The notes: generated from the letters alone by a model not told the origin. A DNA stretch of 56,178 nt from Naegleria lovaniensis (GCF_003324165.1 NW_025407894.1:1-56178); one strand, 5' to 3'. Shown: positions 1 to 10,510, counted from the stretch's first letter. Made by a program: numbers and translations.

Positions 1-507
1 TTTATCACCAGGTCTTGAACTGTTGAGGTCTTTTCGAGAAGTTGGAACGCTATCATGGTTGTCCTGTGGTGGCTGTATTGTTTGGATACCGAAGGAAGAG
101 CGAGGAAAATTGGAGTCCTTTGTACCGGTCCTGTTCGCTGCAGTAATAACACCTTCAGACGCATGATTGCTTGATGCCCTTTTGCTGTTGTTGGATGGGG
201 AAAGAATTTTGAATGAGAGTACCTTGTTTCTTTCTTTGTGTTTGGGTTTTTTAATTTGATCCAAAAACACCCTAACGTCTTGATCAGAGGAAATACAAAC
301 TTCTTCTTCAGCAGTTTCGTCGAAATACTTGATTCGGAAATCGTTGCACACATTGTCTGTAAAGTTTAAATTCTTGGCTTTGTTTTTGATATCTTTCACA
401 AGACTATCAAAAGATGTATTTTCTTCAAGTATTAGAAGAAGTTTTTCAATGTTTGATGAGCTGAGAGATGAGCTCTCTCCTTCTAAACGACAAATGACTT
501 TTGACAT
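1..507 (-). CDS. PB1-domain protein, C-terminus cut off by window start
   Basis: The reading frame is open on the minus strand from an ATG at 507 to the window edge, 169 codons with no stop. The first ~105 residues look like a PB1 domain: a basic N-terminal strand (MSKVICRLEG) and, near residues 60-82, an OPCA-like acidic segment (KYFDETAEEEVCISSDQDV). PB1 domains form head-to-tail heterodimers in signalling and autophagy scaffolds such as p62, Par6 and MEKKs. After residue ~105 the chain becomes Ser/Asn-rich and disordered, as far as it can be read. The catalytic or effector part, if any, lies outside the window, so the role is unknown. The ATG is preceded by an A-rich run, as in neighbouring genes. 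The PB1 call rests on motif recognition by eye. Confidence 0.6.
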   Translation of the reverse strand, partial: MSKVICRLEGESSSLSSSNIEKLLLILEENTSFDSLVKDIKNKAKNLNFTDNVCNDFRIKYFDETAEEEVCISSDQDVRVFLDQIKKPKHKERNKVLSFKILSPSNNSKRASSNHASEGVITAANRTGTKDSNFPRSSFGIQTIQPPQDNHDSVPTSRKDLNSSRPGDK

Positions 508-1261
508 TTTTTTCAAAGTGTGATTTGCTAAACTAGTTCATATTGAAATTTTTCCAAATTGAGGTTTCATTATGCTTGAGCTCATAACTTGAGCAGAATC
601 AACGCATCTGATTTCGTTTTGCTAAAACACACAAAAATACTCCTCATTACTATCATCACAAAACGGAATTGCAACAATTATCATCTCCTTCGAAATTATT
701 GCCATTCAATATTAGGTGAAAAAAAGTAGGGGAATTTTAAAGTGGCCAAGAGTGCTGCTCGTTAATAATCACAGCCCTTTTGCAAAATCGGAGAGCAAAA
801 GATACGGCGACGTCATTTTCTTGCTGAAGGAATATTTTTTTAAATGGTGCTGCAGTTTTCAAAACTAGGGCTCTTCATGGTTTTGGACAGACTAGATTTC
901 ATGTTAATCCAGAAGACATGGTTGTATATATTTCTTGGTTATGAACAGACGGTGCTCCTCATTCTCGCGTATTAATAAAACATGAGATTGAGATTTTTTA
1001 ACAAGAATTATAATAATACCAGCCCTTTCGTGCACGAATATGGAAATACCATCTTCAAACAAAATCACACATTTATCCAGAGGGCCAACCGTTTTTTTTG
1101 TTCTCTTCAGATTTTTAGCACACTGCTTTCAAGCCGCCATCATCAAAAACGATCAACAAGAACCGAATTCTTGATCTGAGAGTAGTATATACTCACCATC
1201 TTTCCATCCGCTTTTTTCAATATTATTCATAATATATTTATTTGTGTTCATCATCATCAAC
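508..1261. other. intergenic, no convincing gene
   Basis: About 750 nt separate the divergent PB1 gene and the saposin gene. The stretch is AT-rich. A 65-codon ATG ORF at 982-1179 (+) has no recognisable domain and unremarkable composition; I do not call it. The segment presumably holds both promoters. Confidence 0.5.
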
Positions 1262-2272
1262 ATGTTGTGCACAACAAATTCATTCAATATTATGTTGGTG
1301 GTCGTGGTGATCATCATCAGCATGTTTCAACAATGCGCTTCTGCACAATTAAATAATTATAACGGAGCATCCGTTCCTCTCGAATATTCACAACAAAAGG
1401 TTTGCCAATTGGTTGTTGGACTGGCGCAATATGTAAGTTGGAGGATTACGATATTGATATTCACCAGACTCTCGTTTGTTCTATGGTCATCGCTCCATTG
1501 AATTGTGCTTGTGGTCATCACGATTTCAAAATGATGGAATAATGTTGTTGTGAACGCCCGACCTTCACAGAAACTCGTCTCAGAGAAGAAGAGCATTTCT
1601 GAGATGGAACACGACTTGATCCATACATGTACAAATAGTGCAGCATTCAATAGAAACCAAACCATGATGAACATGTGCCACGAATTGGCCATTTCCTTCC
1701 TCCCACACGTTCTTAGTGAAATGATTGCAAATCATTCACCCAAGACTATTTGTCAAAAACAAGACCGAGGATACAAATTGGTCATGTCACAAGTGAAGGA
1801 TGAGAATAGAACCAAGTATATTTGCAACGTGTGTCAATTGATTGTTTATGAAGTTGGTATGTTTTAGTATGTCGTTGTTTCAATCACGTGTTCACATAAC
1901 TGTGTTAAATATTTGCCGAACCAATCAACGTGGTTTACCCTTAACGCTTGTGTAAAAATCTTTACAGAATTATTTATCTCTCAAAATGAGTCCATGTCAC
2001 AACTCACTCAAAAATTGGAGGAGGTGTGTACAACTGTCCCAACAGCCTATCAAGCTATCTGTATCTACACTGTTGAACAATACCTCCCAACATTTATTCA
2101 AGAAGTTGAACACGAATTGTCTCCCTTGGTCAGTTGTCAAGAAATTGGTTATTGTCCAGAGGATCCAAGTGAAAGCAAGAGAACCAGCTCACCATCTGCC
2201 AAAATGAAAAGAGAAAATGCTGAGAGAATGGCTACCATGTTGACCTCAATCAAGTCCATGTTAAATAAATAA
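1262..2272 (+). CDS. secreted protein with two saposin B-type domains
   Basis: Three exons: 1262-1432, 1571-1856 and 1968-2272. Donors are GTAAGT and GTATGT, acceptors CACAG and TACAG, and the frame is kept across both. The start is the ATG at 1262, which opens a signal peptide (hydrophobic run MLVVVVIIISMF); an in-frame GTG upstream is not a plausible start. Saposin-like domain 1 has only four cysteines and lacks the outermost pair. Domain 2 has the full six-cysteine pattern, starting CNVC and ending C-x5-C. SapB domains bind lipids or membranes; in amoebae they include activators of lipid hydrolases and pore-forming granule proteins. Nothing here decides between these roles. The C-terminal tail is charged. 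The last 12 nt overlap the 3' end of the convergent DUF4116 gene. Confidence 0.8.
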
Positions 2273-4147
2273 TAAGGCAAGATTTCTCTCACACTTTACC
2301 ACTTGTGCCCAAATATGCGCCATGATAACATTGTTGCATTCGTTCGAGAAATAAGTCGTCACTATAGTTCCAAACAAAACCATTGGTCTTGAGTGCTTCC
2401 ATTTGAGTTCAGGATCATGTCGCAATCCTTGGACTGCGGAATACAAAGCATATCCATTATTTTTCACAGCTTCTAACACGAGTTCTTTGTCATGGCTAAC
2501 GTAACTGTGTCCTAGAAACTCCAATCCCGTTGTATTGGACAGCTTTTAACATAAATTCCTTGTCATTAGCAAAATCTAGTGGGGCGTATTGTAGAACATT
2601 TTCACAGCCAAGTCTGACAGCCTCCAATATAAATTGTTTGTCACTCAAAAGTCTCTTTGAAGCATATTTAAGAGCAGACTTATTTCGTTTGATAGCTTCA
2701 AACACAATCTCTTGATCTCCTCTTATCATCTCATCAGCAAAAGCAAGGGCGTAACCACTTTGCATCACAGTTGTCATTGCAACTTCCTTGTCGTTTTTTA
2801 ACTTATCAGATGCGTACTCAAGAGCGCGTGCATTTACATTCACGGCAGATAATACCACCTCTAGATCATTTGTCAAATCAGTTGATGCAAATTCAAGAGC
2901 TTCTCCGTTTTGATTTACAGCAGCTAACACAACATCCTTATCGTTCTTCAATTCTTCAGAGACAAACTCTAATGCTTCACCATTTTTTTTAACGGCCATC
3001 AATGTAATTTCTTTGTCGTTCTTTAAATCATCAGACGCAAACAACAATGAAGTACCATCATTTGTGACGGCATTCAAAACCACATCTCGATCATTCTTGA
3101 GGTCACACGATGCAAATTCTAACAAAAATCCAAATTTTTGAACTACTTTGAGCATTATTTCAATACAACCACTCTTCACAAATTTCTTGAGAAAAGGTTG
3201 CGCGAAGTAATTCCTCACACCAGAGAAATTAAAAAATTTTTTGCGTGTGGTTGTATTGCTTTGTTCGAATAATCAAAAGTGACTAATTCAGGAAATATTA
3301 AATTTAGAGCCTTCAACATGAAATTATGATCCAACAATATATCTTGCGACACCCATCGAAGTACCTTGTTATTTTGTTTGATAGCTTCAAATATAATTTC
3401 TTCATTAATTTCCAAATTATGTTCCACAACACACTCTAACACATCACCGTTTTGCTTCACAGCAGCTAAAATAACCTCAATGTCACTACGAAATGGTGTA
3501 CGGTCAGAAAACCACAGAGCATTTCCATTCTGGCAGACTTCTTGCAAAACAAATTCCTTGTTTTCCAAAAGATATTCTGAGGCATATTGAAATGCATCAG
3601 CTTGTTGCTTTATGGCTGCCAATACCACCTCTTGATCGTTGTGAATATTGTGATGTGTATATTGTAATTCTGAACCGTTTTGTTGAACAGCTTCCAGAAC
3701 AAAATCACGGTCTTCTTGTAATTGTGAGGATGCAAATTTCAATCCATAACCATACTTTTTAATGTGATTCAACACAAATTGCTGATCATTCATAAACTCC
3801 ACTGGGAAGAATTTCTCATATTCCAATTCCCGATTCAAAAGCCATTTCTTTTTTCCGGCTTGTTGCAATGAGAATTTGTTATTCAATAATAATTCCAATC
3901 GTTGGATGATATGTTCATAGTCATCATTATCATCATTTGGAACAGAAAAATTTGAAAAATCAACAATTATCATTCGTACATGTTTATCGGTTTTGGAAAC
4001 GGATGTCTGTGATATCATCAATTTTCGTTTCTTATTTTGAAGTGTTTTCTGTGGAGCATTGTCTGCCTCCTCTCCATACCCGAAATCTTGGTCGTCCTCT
4101 TCGCTGTTTGCAGGAAAACGGACAGGCCCAAGTTCTCGTTTCAACAT
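2261..4147 (-). CDS. DUF4116 repeat protein with two frame breaks
   Basis: From the ATG at 4147 a 310-aa frame reads to a stop at 3215. The same protein continues in another frame (about 3240 to 2496) and then a third (about 2524 to 2261). All three contain the same ~25-residue repeat, roughly 14 copies, of the type LKNDKEVVLxAVxxNGxALEFAS, which is the DUF4116 signature common in Naegleria and some other protists. The N-terminal ~60 residues are charged and non-repetitive. The first break lies at an A6/T6 run near 3227-3240: one extra A would join the frames exactly. The second lies near 2520, inside a repeat. Either this is a decaying gene or the assembly has indels. DUF4116 function is unknown. 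Confidence 0.75.
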
Positions 4148-4295
4148 TTTTTCAGCATTTCAGATCTTTACAAAATTACAAATACATTTTACAACTCGCA
4201 TGTTAGTTGCACTTCAATCGGTGATGGTCTTGTTGCAACGAAAAAGAATGTTGGTGAACTATAATCCAGATTACTATATTTGTTGATAAACATCA

Positions 4296-5105
4296 TTAAA
4301 TCTCAACTTCCTGCTTCTTCCACCAGTCCTTTATTCCACCTGCATAAACAACCACCTTGTTACATCCTAATTCTTGTAAAATCTCTGCAGCTCTATCCAA
4401 CCACTTCATATAAGAAACGCTGTACAAAATAATCATCGGCCCCTTCTCGCTTGAAATATCTTGAGAAGGCAAGACAAATGCATATCGTTTGAGAGAGGTA
4501 TTAACACATGCTCGAAGGAATACGTGACCAATATTCTTGAGCAGAATATTCTTGGCGCTGGCATGGATGGAGGGATAGTTTTCATTAGACGAGTCTCTCT
4601 CGTCCCTAATGTCGTAAAGAATGAAATCTCTTCCTGCCTCCAGTGTCTGAAATATGTGTTGTAGACCTTGTTTTGTGACATAGGAAATGTTACATTTAGG
4701 ATTAATAGAGTCGAATGATGTATTGAGAGTTTCATGACCACCAATGTATTGGGAAAGAAATTCGGAGTTGAACTGAGAGCAAATTGCAACGAATTTGTCA
4801 GTAAAGTCGCAATATTCATCATAACGTTGTTTGAACTCCTGTGGTCGAGGTATGTACATGCTTTCAAAAGAATTTGTGTGACTCTTCTTTTTCTTCTTGT
4901 TCAGTGTTGTGCTTTTATGTTTGAAACAACATGTGGCTGAGTGATAACTTCGATCAAAAATGAAAGCCTTAATTTTAGTAAAAAGGATCAATGAATTGGA
5001 ACGTATGAACCGAATAGAGATTAAATCCGTTACTGGTCTACCATTAAGGGAGCGAAGAGAGGACCCAGATGAAGAATTCAACGATTGTCGTAATAAGGTA
5101 GCCAT
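4296..5105 (-). CDS. rhodanese-like domain protein lacking the active-site Cys
   Basis: Single exon, 269 aa, ATG at 5105. The C-terminal ~115 residues have the rhodanese/Cdc25 fold pattern: a strand with DIRDERD, a helix, then the loop ILYSVSYMKW followed by a helix and CNKVVVYAGGIKDWW. In active sulfurtransferases the loop after the strand starts with Cys; here it is Ser (YSVS), so the domain is probably non-catalytic and may bind or regulate a partner. The N-terminal ~80 residues are basic and Ser-rich and could be a targeting region, but this is uncertain. It shares a 45-nt divergent promoter region with the Ies6-like gene at 5151. Confidence 0.65.
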   Translation of the reverse strand: MATLLRQSLNSSSGSSLRSLNGRPVTDLISIRFIRSNSLILFTKIKAFIFDRSYHSATCCFKHKSTTLNKKKKKSHTNSFESMYIPRPQEFKQRYDEYCDFTDKFVAICSQFNSEFLSQYIGGHETLNTSFDSINPKCNISYVTKQGLQHIFQTLEAGRDFILYDIRDERDSSNENYPSIHASAKNILLKNIGHVFLRACVNTSLKRYAFVLPSQDISSEKGPMIILYSVSYMKWLDRAAEILQELGCNKVVVYAGGIKDWWKKQEVEI

Positions 5106-5150
5106 CAGCTCGATACAAACGAAAAATTTTTTTTAAATTTTTATTTAAAA

Positions 5151-5873
5151 ATGGCACCAAAGCGGAAAACTCGTTCATCACAACAACGAACACCCTCATC
5201 GAAAAAGGGAAACGCATCATCAGGTACAACTTCATCTCCAAAAGCAACAACACCAAAACGGAGTTCTCATCCAGCTATCAATGTGGACGAAGAGGACGAT
5301 GAAGAATTCTTGAATGATCAAACAACTACATCCAGTACACTTGCTGTCGGAGGAAACACTCCGAGTACAAATAAATCATATGAGGACGCTAAACAATGGG
5401 AAGCAATGAGAGCTAGACTTGCACTACTCGAGAGAGATAATTATTTTGATAGGAAAGGAGGCAGTGCAGGAAAGTTTAGTATCATTTCTGGAGGTGATGA
5501 TGAAGAAGGTGTATGGGATACAACCAATGATGTCACCAGACCGAAAAACAAGTCCAAGAAAAAAAAGAAGGATACTTCCGAAGATGTGGAACCATCATCA
5601 AAGAAGAAAAAGACTGAGTCTAAAGACTCCAAAAAGAAATCTGCAAAGTTCGTTCGGAGGAAATTAGACAATGTATTATTGAATATGGACAAAGTTCACT
5701 TGAATTCACATCCGAATTATTTTTCGATTGAAGCATCTCCTTCCATTTATCCACCAAGAAAGTATTGTTACACCACAGGATTCTTAGCAAATTATACATG
5801 TCCACACACAGGAAAGCATTTCATTAATATTCCAGCCTATGAGCATATCAAAAAAGATTTTCAATTGGAATAA
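5151..5873 (+). CDS. YL1 C-terminal domain protein, Ies6/INO80C-like chromatin subunit
   Basis: Single exon, 240 aa, ATG after TTTAAAA. The N-terminal ~170 residues are Lys/Ser-rich with runs of KKKKK and acidic patches, typical of a nuclear disordered tail. The C-terminal ~45 residues match the YL1_C module: PSIYPPRKYCYTTGF, then YTCPHTGKHFINIPAYEHIK. This module is found in Ies6/INO80C (INO80 remodelling complex) and YL1/Vps72 (SWR1/SRCAP). The absence of the long YL1 H2A.Z-binding region favours Ies6. In other eukaryotes Ies6 with Arp5 docks on INO80 and helps nucleosome sliding. No intron is visible. Nuclear location is inferred. Confidence 0.75.
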   Translation: MAPKRKTRSSQQRTPSSKKGNASSGTTSSPKATTPKRSSHPAINVDEEDDEEFLNDQTTTSSTLAVGGNTPSTNKSYEDAKQWEAMRARLALLERDNYFDRKGGSAGKFSIISGGDDEEGVWDTTNDVTRPKNKSKKKKKDTSEDVEPSSKKKKTESKDSKKKSAKFVRRKLDNVLLNMDKVHLNSHPNYFSIEASPSIYPPRKYCYTTGFLANYTCPHTGKHFINIPAYEHIKKDFQLE

Positions 5874-6056
5874 TACGCTGGCTGAGAAGTGAACTTATTG
5901 CATTTCGGTTCATGATAGCATCTTTCATCAAACTTGACATTTCTGAGCTAGGTATTGGTAACATGCGATAGCTTTGCTGGTGCTTACCTCGACACGATCG
6001 ACCAACTACTATTTCACAGATATCAATCTCGATTTTTTGATTTTTTGTGAATAAAA

Positions 6057-6845
6057 ATGTCTGAAAAGTCCTTGCTCCTTCCTCTCCCAATCAACGAACA
6101 AATCTATGCAGAATACCTCATCAAAGTTGGCACGAGTTCGGAAGATATTTCTCTCATCTCATCATCACTGAACGAAATTAACAAACAAATTGACAACCTT
6201 TTTAGCAACGCCATTTCACACAACGATGAATCATTTGCTTCCAAAATTACAACATCAAACGAAATGTTACAATTATTCAAATATGACGTTCCAAAGAAAA
6301 CACCAGGAGCCTTCGCCTGCAGTAGAGCAAAGGACGAAAAACAATTTGATTTATTACAGTGTGCTTTTGGAATGGAACACGTAAATCCAAAGGATGATCG
6401 TGTGATTGCACTTGCAAAATTTATTCATCTATTATACGAAATTGTGAATGCCTTGCAGAAGGAGGTTCAGTGTGAATGGTTGGGAATTTACAAAAACATT
6501 CACTCATGCCTGTACAAGATGAGTTATTATGGAAAGTTCAGTCGGGCAGATTTTCCAATTGATGAAGAACATGCCAAAGCATCCACGAATTCTTTTGTAG
6601 CATTGAATGGAGTTGTGGTGACTTGGGAAGATGTCAATTCAGCATCTGATTCAGGTCAGCCCTATTACAGTTGTGATACCATGGTGCAAGCAGAGTGTTG
6701 TTTGCCAATCTATGATGAAACCAATTCTAAAGTGATTGGTATTATTGATGCAGAAGCACATTCAAAGAAATTCTTTTCGTTGGAGAGGAAATTTAAATTA
6801 TTGAGGGCGTGCTTTCTTTTGAGATTTGTGTTCTCCATGATATGA
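6057..6845 (+). CDS. GAF-domain protein
   Basis: Single exon, 262 aa, ATG in the context AAAAATG. The C-terminal half reads as a GAF domain: CEWLGIYKN, then a SxNSFVALNG stretch and the end strands CCLPIYD and VIGIIDAEAHSKKFFS. The architecture resembles the small cytosolic GAF proteins of Dictyostelium. GAF domains bind small ligands, and the free-methionine-(R)-sulfoxide reductases are enzymatic members. Several cysteines are present in the GAF part, but I cannot confirm the catalytic set. The N-terminal ~120 residues are helical and unassigned. A 3' neighbour on the opposite strand converges on it. Confidence 0.6.
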   Translation: MSEKSLLLPLPINEQIYAEYLIKVGTSSEDISLISSSLNEINKQIDNLFSNAISHNDESFASKITTSNEMLQLFKYDVPKKTPGAFACSRAKDEKQFDLLQCAFGMEHVNPKDDRVIALAKFIHLLYEIVNALQKEVQCEWLGIYKNIHSCLYKMSYYGKFSRADFPIDEEHAKASTNSFVALNGVVVTWEDVNSASDSGQPYYSCDTMVQAECCLPIYDETNSKVIGIIDAEAHSKKFFSLERKFKLLRACFLLRFVFSMI

Positions 6846-6955
6846 TCATGATATGATGATGGTAAATTTGAGTAGGTACTAGTACAACGTGCATATCTCA
6901 TTGCTCAAATTGAGTATTTAATACTAATTCAATATTTACATCTTTTGCCTCTGCA

Positions 6956-8134
6956 TTATTGATAAGGAGTGCCGTTCAGTATATCTAATTGCTTGGAAAT
7001 TATTTCTACAAATTGACCCTGATTAATTCTTGAAGTCTTTTCAAATGCTGATAAGGCTTTTTCTGCATTTTTAGAATCCACTTTTAGATTGATTAAAGTC
7101 TTTAACGTTTGGTCGTAGGTCACAAAGCCCTTATTATTAATATCAATCATGGAGAACATGGTTTCAAAATCTGAGGACGTTAAAATCTTCTTCGAGGAGT
7201 GGGACTGAATTTTCTTCAAGTTATCAATGAGAAATTGTCGTGGATCAGAAGGCATTTCTACCAACACAAGCTGCAGCAAATATTGAAGCAACTCGCTAAC
7301 TTTGTGTGTCTTCATGTATTCTCGAGCAGTGTGCTTGCTCTCGTAAAATGGTTCATTTTCCTCTTCAGTTTTGCCTTCGACAGCATTCACAAATCTTCTC
7401 ATATCAGCCTCCATATTGTTGGTAATGTCAACAAAGGTGAGTGGAATATTTCCATTGTAATGCAAATATTTTCGAAGATCATTAATTGTCTTGTCTTTCT
7501 CAATGTACTCATGATGCACCATTAACGTATCGATTTCATCTTGATTGTAACATCCCTTGTCCTTTAGAGATTGCTGAACTACCTCTCTTGACGCTCGAAC
7601 AAGCACAATTTTTACATCGTGGGAATCTTTATACAATTTGATAGCTTCCATTAATGGGTTGAACACTGATCCACTCTCTTCAGATCCAGAGCTGTTAGAA
7701 GTGGAAATGATGACTTTCCGACACGATGGATGTTCTTTCAAGATTGTCTCAACATTTGGAATGGCCTTATAGATGTAATCGATAGTGATGGCTTCCGATT
7801 TTGAACACTCGTATTGCTTGTCCAGAAATTCCTTCCAACATAAATCAAAATCATTACTAGCGAAGCGAGAGGCAAAATTTGAAGCATCCTCGAATTCAAA
7901 ACAATTCGGAGTCCTTTTAAAATCGTGCTCGATATCTTTCGGTGCCACCGTAACTGTCGGAACAAACACAAACTTTTCGAGTCCGTCCAACATTCGATGG
8001 ATGCTGCTTGTTGCACTGGAAGTTTTTTCAAGCAATTGCTGTTGAGAATCCATCAAACTTTGCAATAAATTTTCCTTTCTGCTTCCGACTGCTCCATAGA
8101 TTAAAACAACGGTTGGTCTTTGAGGTCCGAACAT
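6956..8134 (-). CDS. P-loop/DPY30-like/EF-hand protein (EFCAB10-like fusion)
   Basis: Start chosen at the ATG at 8134, giving 392 aa. The N-terminus (RPTVVLIYGAVGSRKENLL) looks like a nucleotide-kinase P-loop, but the usual GKS/T is replaced by RKE, so nucleotide binding is doubtful. Residues ~268-308 (AREYMKTHKVSELLQYLLQ and onward to PRQFLIDNLKKI) form a RIIa/DPY30-type dimerisation helix pair. An EF-hand-like segment follows at ~323-348 (MFSMIDINNKGFVTYDQ). The last two modules together match the layout of EFCAB10, a small ciliary protein; adenylate kinase 7 combines a kinase and a DPY30 motif in a similar way. A flagellar role is inferred and would suit an amoeboflagellate. Confidence 0.6.
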   Translation of the reverse strand: MFGPQRPTVVLIYGAVGSRKENLLQSLMDSQQQLLEKTSSATSSIHRMLDGLEKFVFVPTVTVAPKDIEHDFKRTPNCFEFEDASNFASRFASNDFDLCWKEFLDKQYECSKSEAITIDYIYKAIPNVETILKEHPSCRKVIISTSNSSGSEESGSVFNPLMEAIKLYKDSHDVKIVLVRASREVVQQSLKDKGCYNQDEIDTLMVHHEYIEKDKTINDLRKYLHYNGNIPLTFVDITNNMEADMRRFVNAVEGKTEEENEPFYESKHTAREYMKTHKVSELLQYLLQLVLVEMPSDPRQFLIDNLKKIQSHSSKKILTSSDFETMFSMIDINNKGFVTYDQTLKTLINLKVDSKNAEKALSAFEKTSRINQGQFVEIISKQLDILNGTPYQ

Positions 8135-8452
8135 TTTCAATTGATGTTATGGCAACTCTTTCAAATATCAAGAATATGATTCAATTTTTTCAAAAAAATG
8201 ATTTGTAAATTATTGGCGGCAAGAATGCGCTGTCCGTTTCTTTCAAACTTTTCCAAACAAAAAAAATCAAACAAGAAGCTTGCAGTTCGGGATTGTTTCG
8301 TCATCATTGAAACCGAAAATTAATATTGGTGTGAATAGTGAGTGATAACCAGTAATGATTTTCATCATCTTGAGCAATTTTGAGAGAAGGTGAATTTTGA
8401 AATTATTATCGGATTTGCAAAATAGTCGGAGGACCAGATTATCAGCAATAAA

Positions 8453-10510
8453 ATGTTGCATCTGTATGTGGCACACTATGCAACCAAACTGGCGAATATT
8501 GTTCAACAGGTTCCGTTACCTTTCTTGGCCATCACCATTCTCTTTAATGCCATTGCTTTTGTTATAGAGCTCTATTTGGATTACAGGCAAAGTAGGCTTT
8601 TGAAAACATCAACGAATATCCCATCTAAATTGCAAGATTATATTGACAAAGATGAATATGATGACATGAGAAATTATGTAAGTTTGATGATTAACGAGAA
8701 TTAATTTAATCCAATTCTAACCGCAAATGTGTGTGTGAAATATGAAAAATTTTAATTTGCAATCGCGATTGTGAAATAATTCATCATGATGGTATTTAGA
8801 GTATAACAAGATTAGGATTTTCTCGATTAGAAAATGCGTACGGTTTCATTACAGAAGTATTTATTTTGCTCTCGGGAGTTCTGAATTGGATGTTCGATCT
8901 AGCCCTCAAAACGAACGTGTTACTTTTTGGCCTCGGTGAAGAATATGTCATCACTAGAGGTGTGACATTTCTATTTCTTGTTTCATTATTGAGCACTTTC
9001 GTTCGTGCACCATTTGAAGTGTATCGTATATTTGTGTTGGACGGAAAATTCTTTGAGATTAAGCAAGAACGAAGAGATTTGCAAAAATCGATCGAAAATG
9101 ATCCATCCACAGAATTTTTAAAGAAAGAAACTCTTGATAAAATCAGTAGAAGGAGAGTCATGCAAGTGAATAATGCAAATATGTTTTTCGGAGATGAAAA
9201 TCACCAGAATGGATCCTACTACAATGAATACAGTACCGATGAAGAGGAGGTTGCTCTACTTCCTGAGCATGCTAGCCCTCAACTCAATGAAAAATCAATT
9301 ATTGGCAAGGAAAATATTGCCAACAAGCTCATGACTTCAACAGCCGTAGAAACATCTGAAGATGAAAAAGAGGATCATGACGCCTCCTTGAGTGACAATA
9401 GCAGTGACAGTGGAGTGCAAGACATTATGTCTGTTTTCCGAAATTGGATTATGGATCAAATCAAGATGGGAATTATGGCCGTGGTGATTGGTATTCCATT
9501 ATTATTTTTAATTTTATGGCTCCTCATAACAGGTAGCCCAATTCATTGGGTTTATCTTTGGTTTGGAGGTGTTGCCCTTTCTGTTGGAATTTATGAATTG
9601 TATCCAATTGTGTTAGCACCCATGTTCAATACTTTTTATGGTAAGTGAGGGGCACTGTTGAAAATCAGAAATTACTAATAATTTTATTTGCACAATCACC
9701 AATGGATGGTTATCCATTGTCATTGATTAAAATACATTCAATTTATGAACGTTAATGGAATGAATGGAAACCAACCTACAGAAATGCCTGAAGGCCCACT
9801 TCGAAAGAGTATCGAAGAACTGACCAAGACTGTTGGAATTGATGTGAAAGATATTGTCTATGTGGATGGTTCAAAACGAAGTGAACACGCCAATGCTTTC
9901 ATGGTGGGCAGTGGAAAAAACAAGAAAATTGTACTCTATGATAACTTGATCAGCAAGGATGGATTGAATTTAACCAATGAGGAAATTTTGGCAATTCTAG
10001 CTCACGAAATTCATCATTACAAGATGAATCATAGTATCAAAATTCTAACTTCTCAAGTATTGGCACTCGGAATATTCTTATTCATTCTTTCATTTACAAT
10101 TTACAATGAACACTTTTATTCAAGCTTTGGATTTGGATTTATTGATGTAAGTAGCATGGACACGACTTCACAAAACGTACAACAACAATATTTAGCCAAG
10201 TGTTGGCCTCTGCCTATTTTCTTATCTATACCAACCATTGGGCAACCTTGCCATGGTCATACTGAACTACATTCAACGAAGCTATGAATATTCAAGCGAT
10301 GAATACAGTCTCTCTCTTGGCTATGACATTGAAAAACCACTAATTAGAATGCATGTAAATAATGTATATAATTTAATTGTTGACAAACTGTACTCGAGAT
10401 ATTACAACGCTCATCCCTCACTGTTAGAGCGAATGGACAATATAAAACGATTCAAGGAAAAGTATGCCGTTCGACAACGCCTAAATGCAAAGCTCACAAA
10501 GCAAGAATAG
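8453..10510 (+). CDS. STE24: CAAX prenyl protease 1 (Ste24/ZMPSTE24 family, M48)
   Basis: Four exons: 8453-8677, 8800-9640, 9782-10146 and 10196-10510. All donors are GTAAGT, and the last intron is only 49 nt. The product is 581 aa. It is a multi-pass ER/nuclear-membrane zinc protease that trims prenylated CAAX proteins. The catalytic HExxH is at about residues 430-434 (AHEIHHYKMNH). The distal glutamate region reads YEYSSDEYSLSLGYD, and the C-terminus has the family motif YYNAHPSLLERMDNI. Human and yeast members are ~450-475 aa. The extra length is an acidic, Ser/Glu/Asp-rich insertion at roughly residues 157-284 between two membrane segments, replacing the usual GFN-containing loop. Joined exons give an uninterrupted family-like sequence, so the gene looks functional. 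Confidence 0.88.

Noticed and set aside
735-748. 14-nt motif ttttaaagtggcca also present inverted at 13885-13898
   Set aside because: In 56 kb several 14-nt matches are expected by chance, and no third copy or common position relative to genes was seen.
1357-1692. 111-codon minus-strand ORF over the saposin gene
   Set aside because: It is antisense to exons with clear SapB cysteines and correct splice sites, and has no domain of its own.
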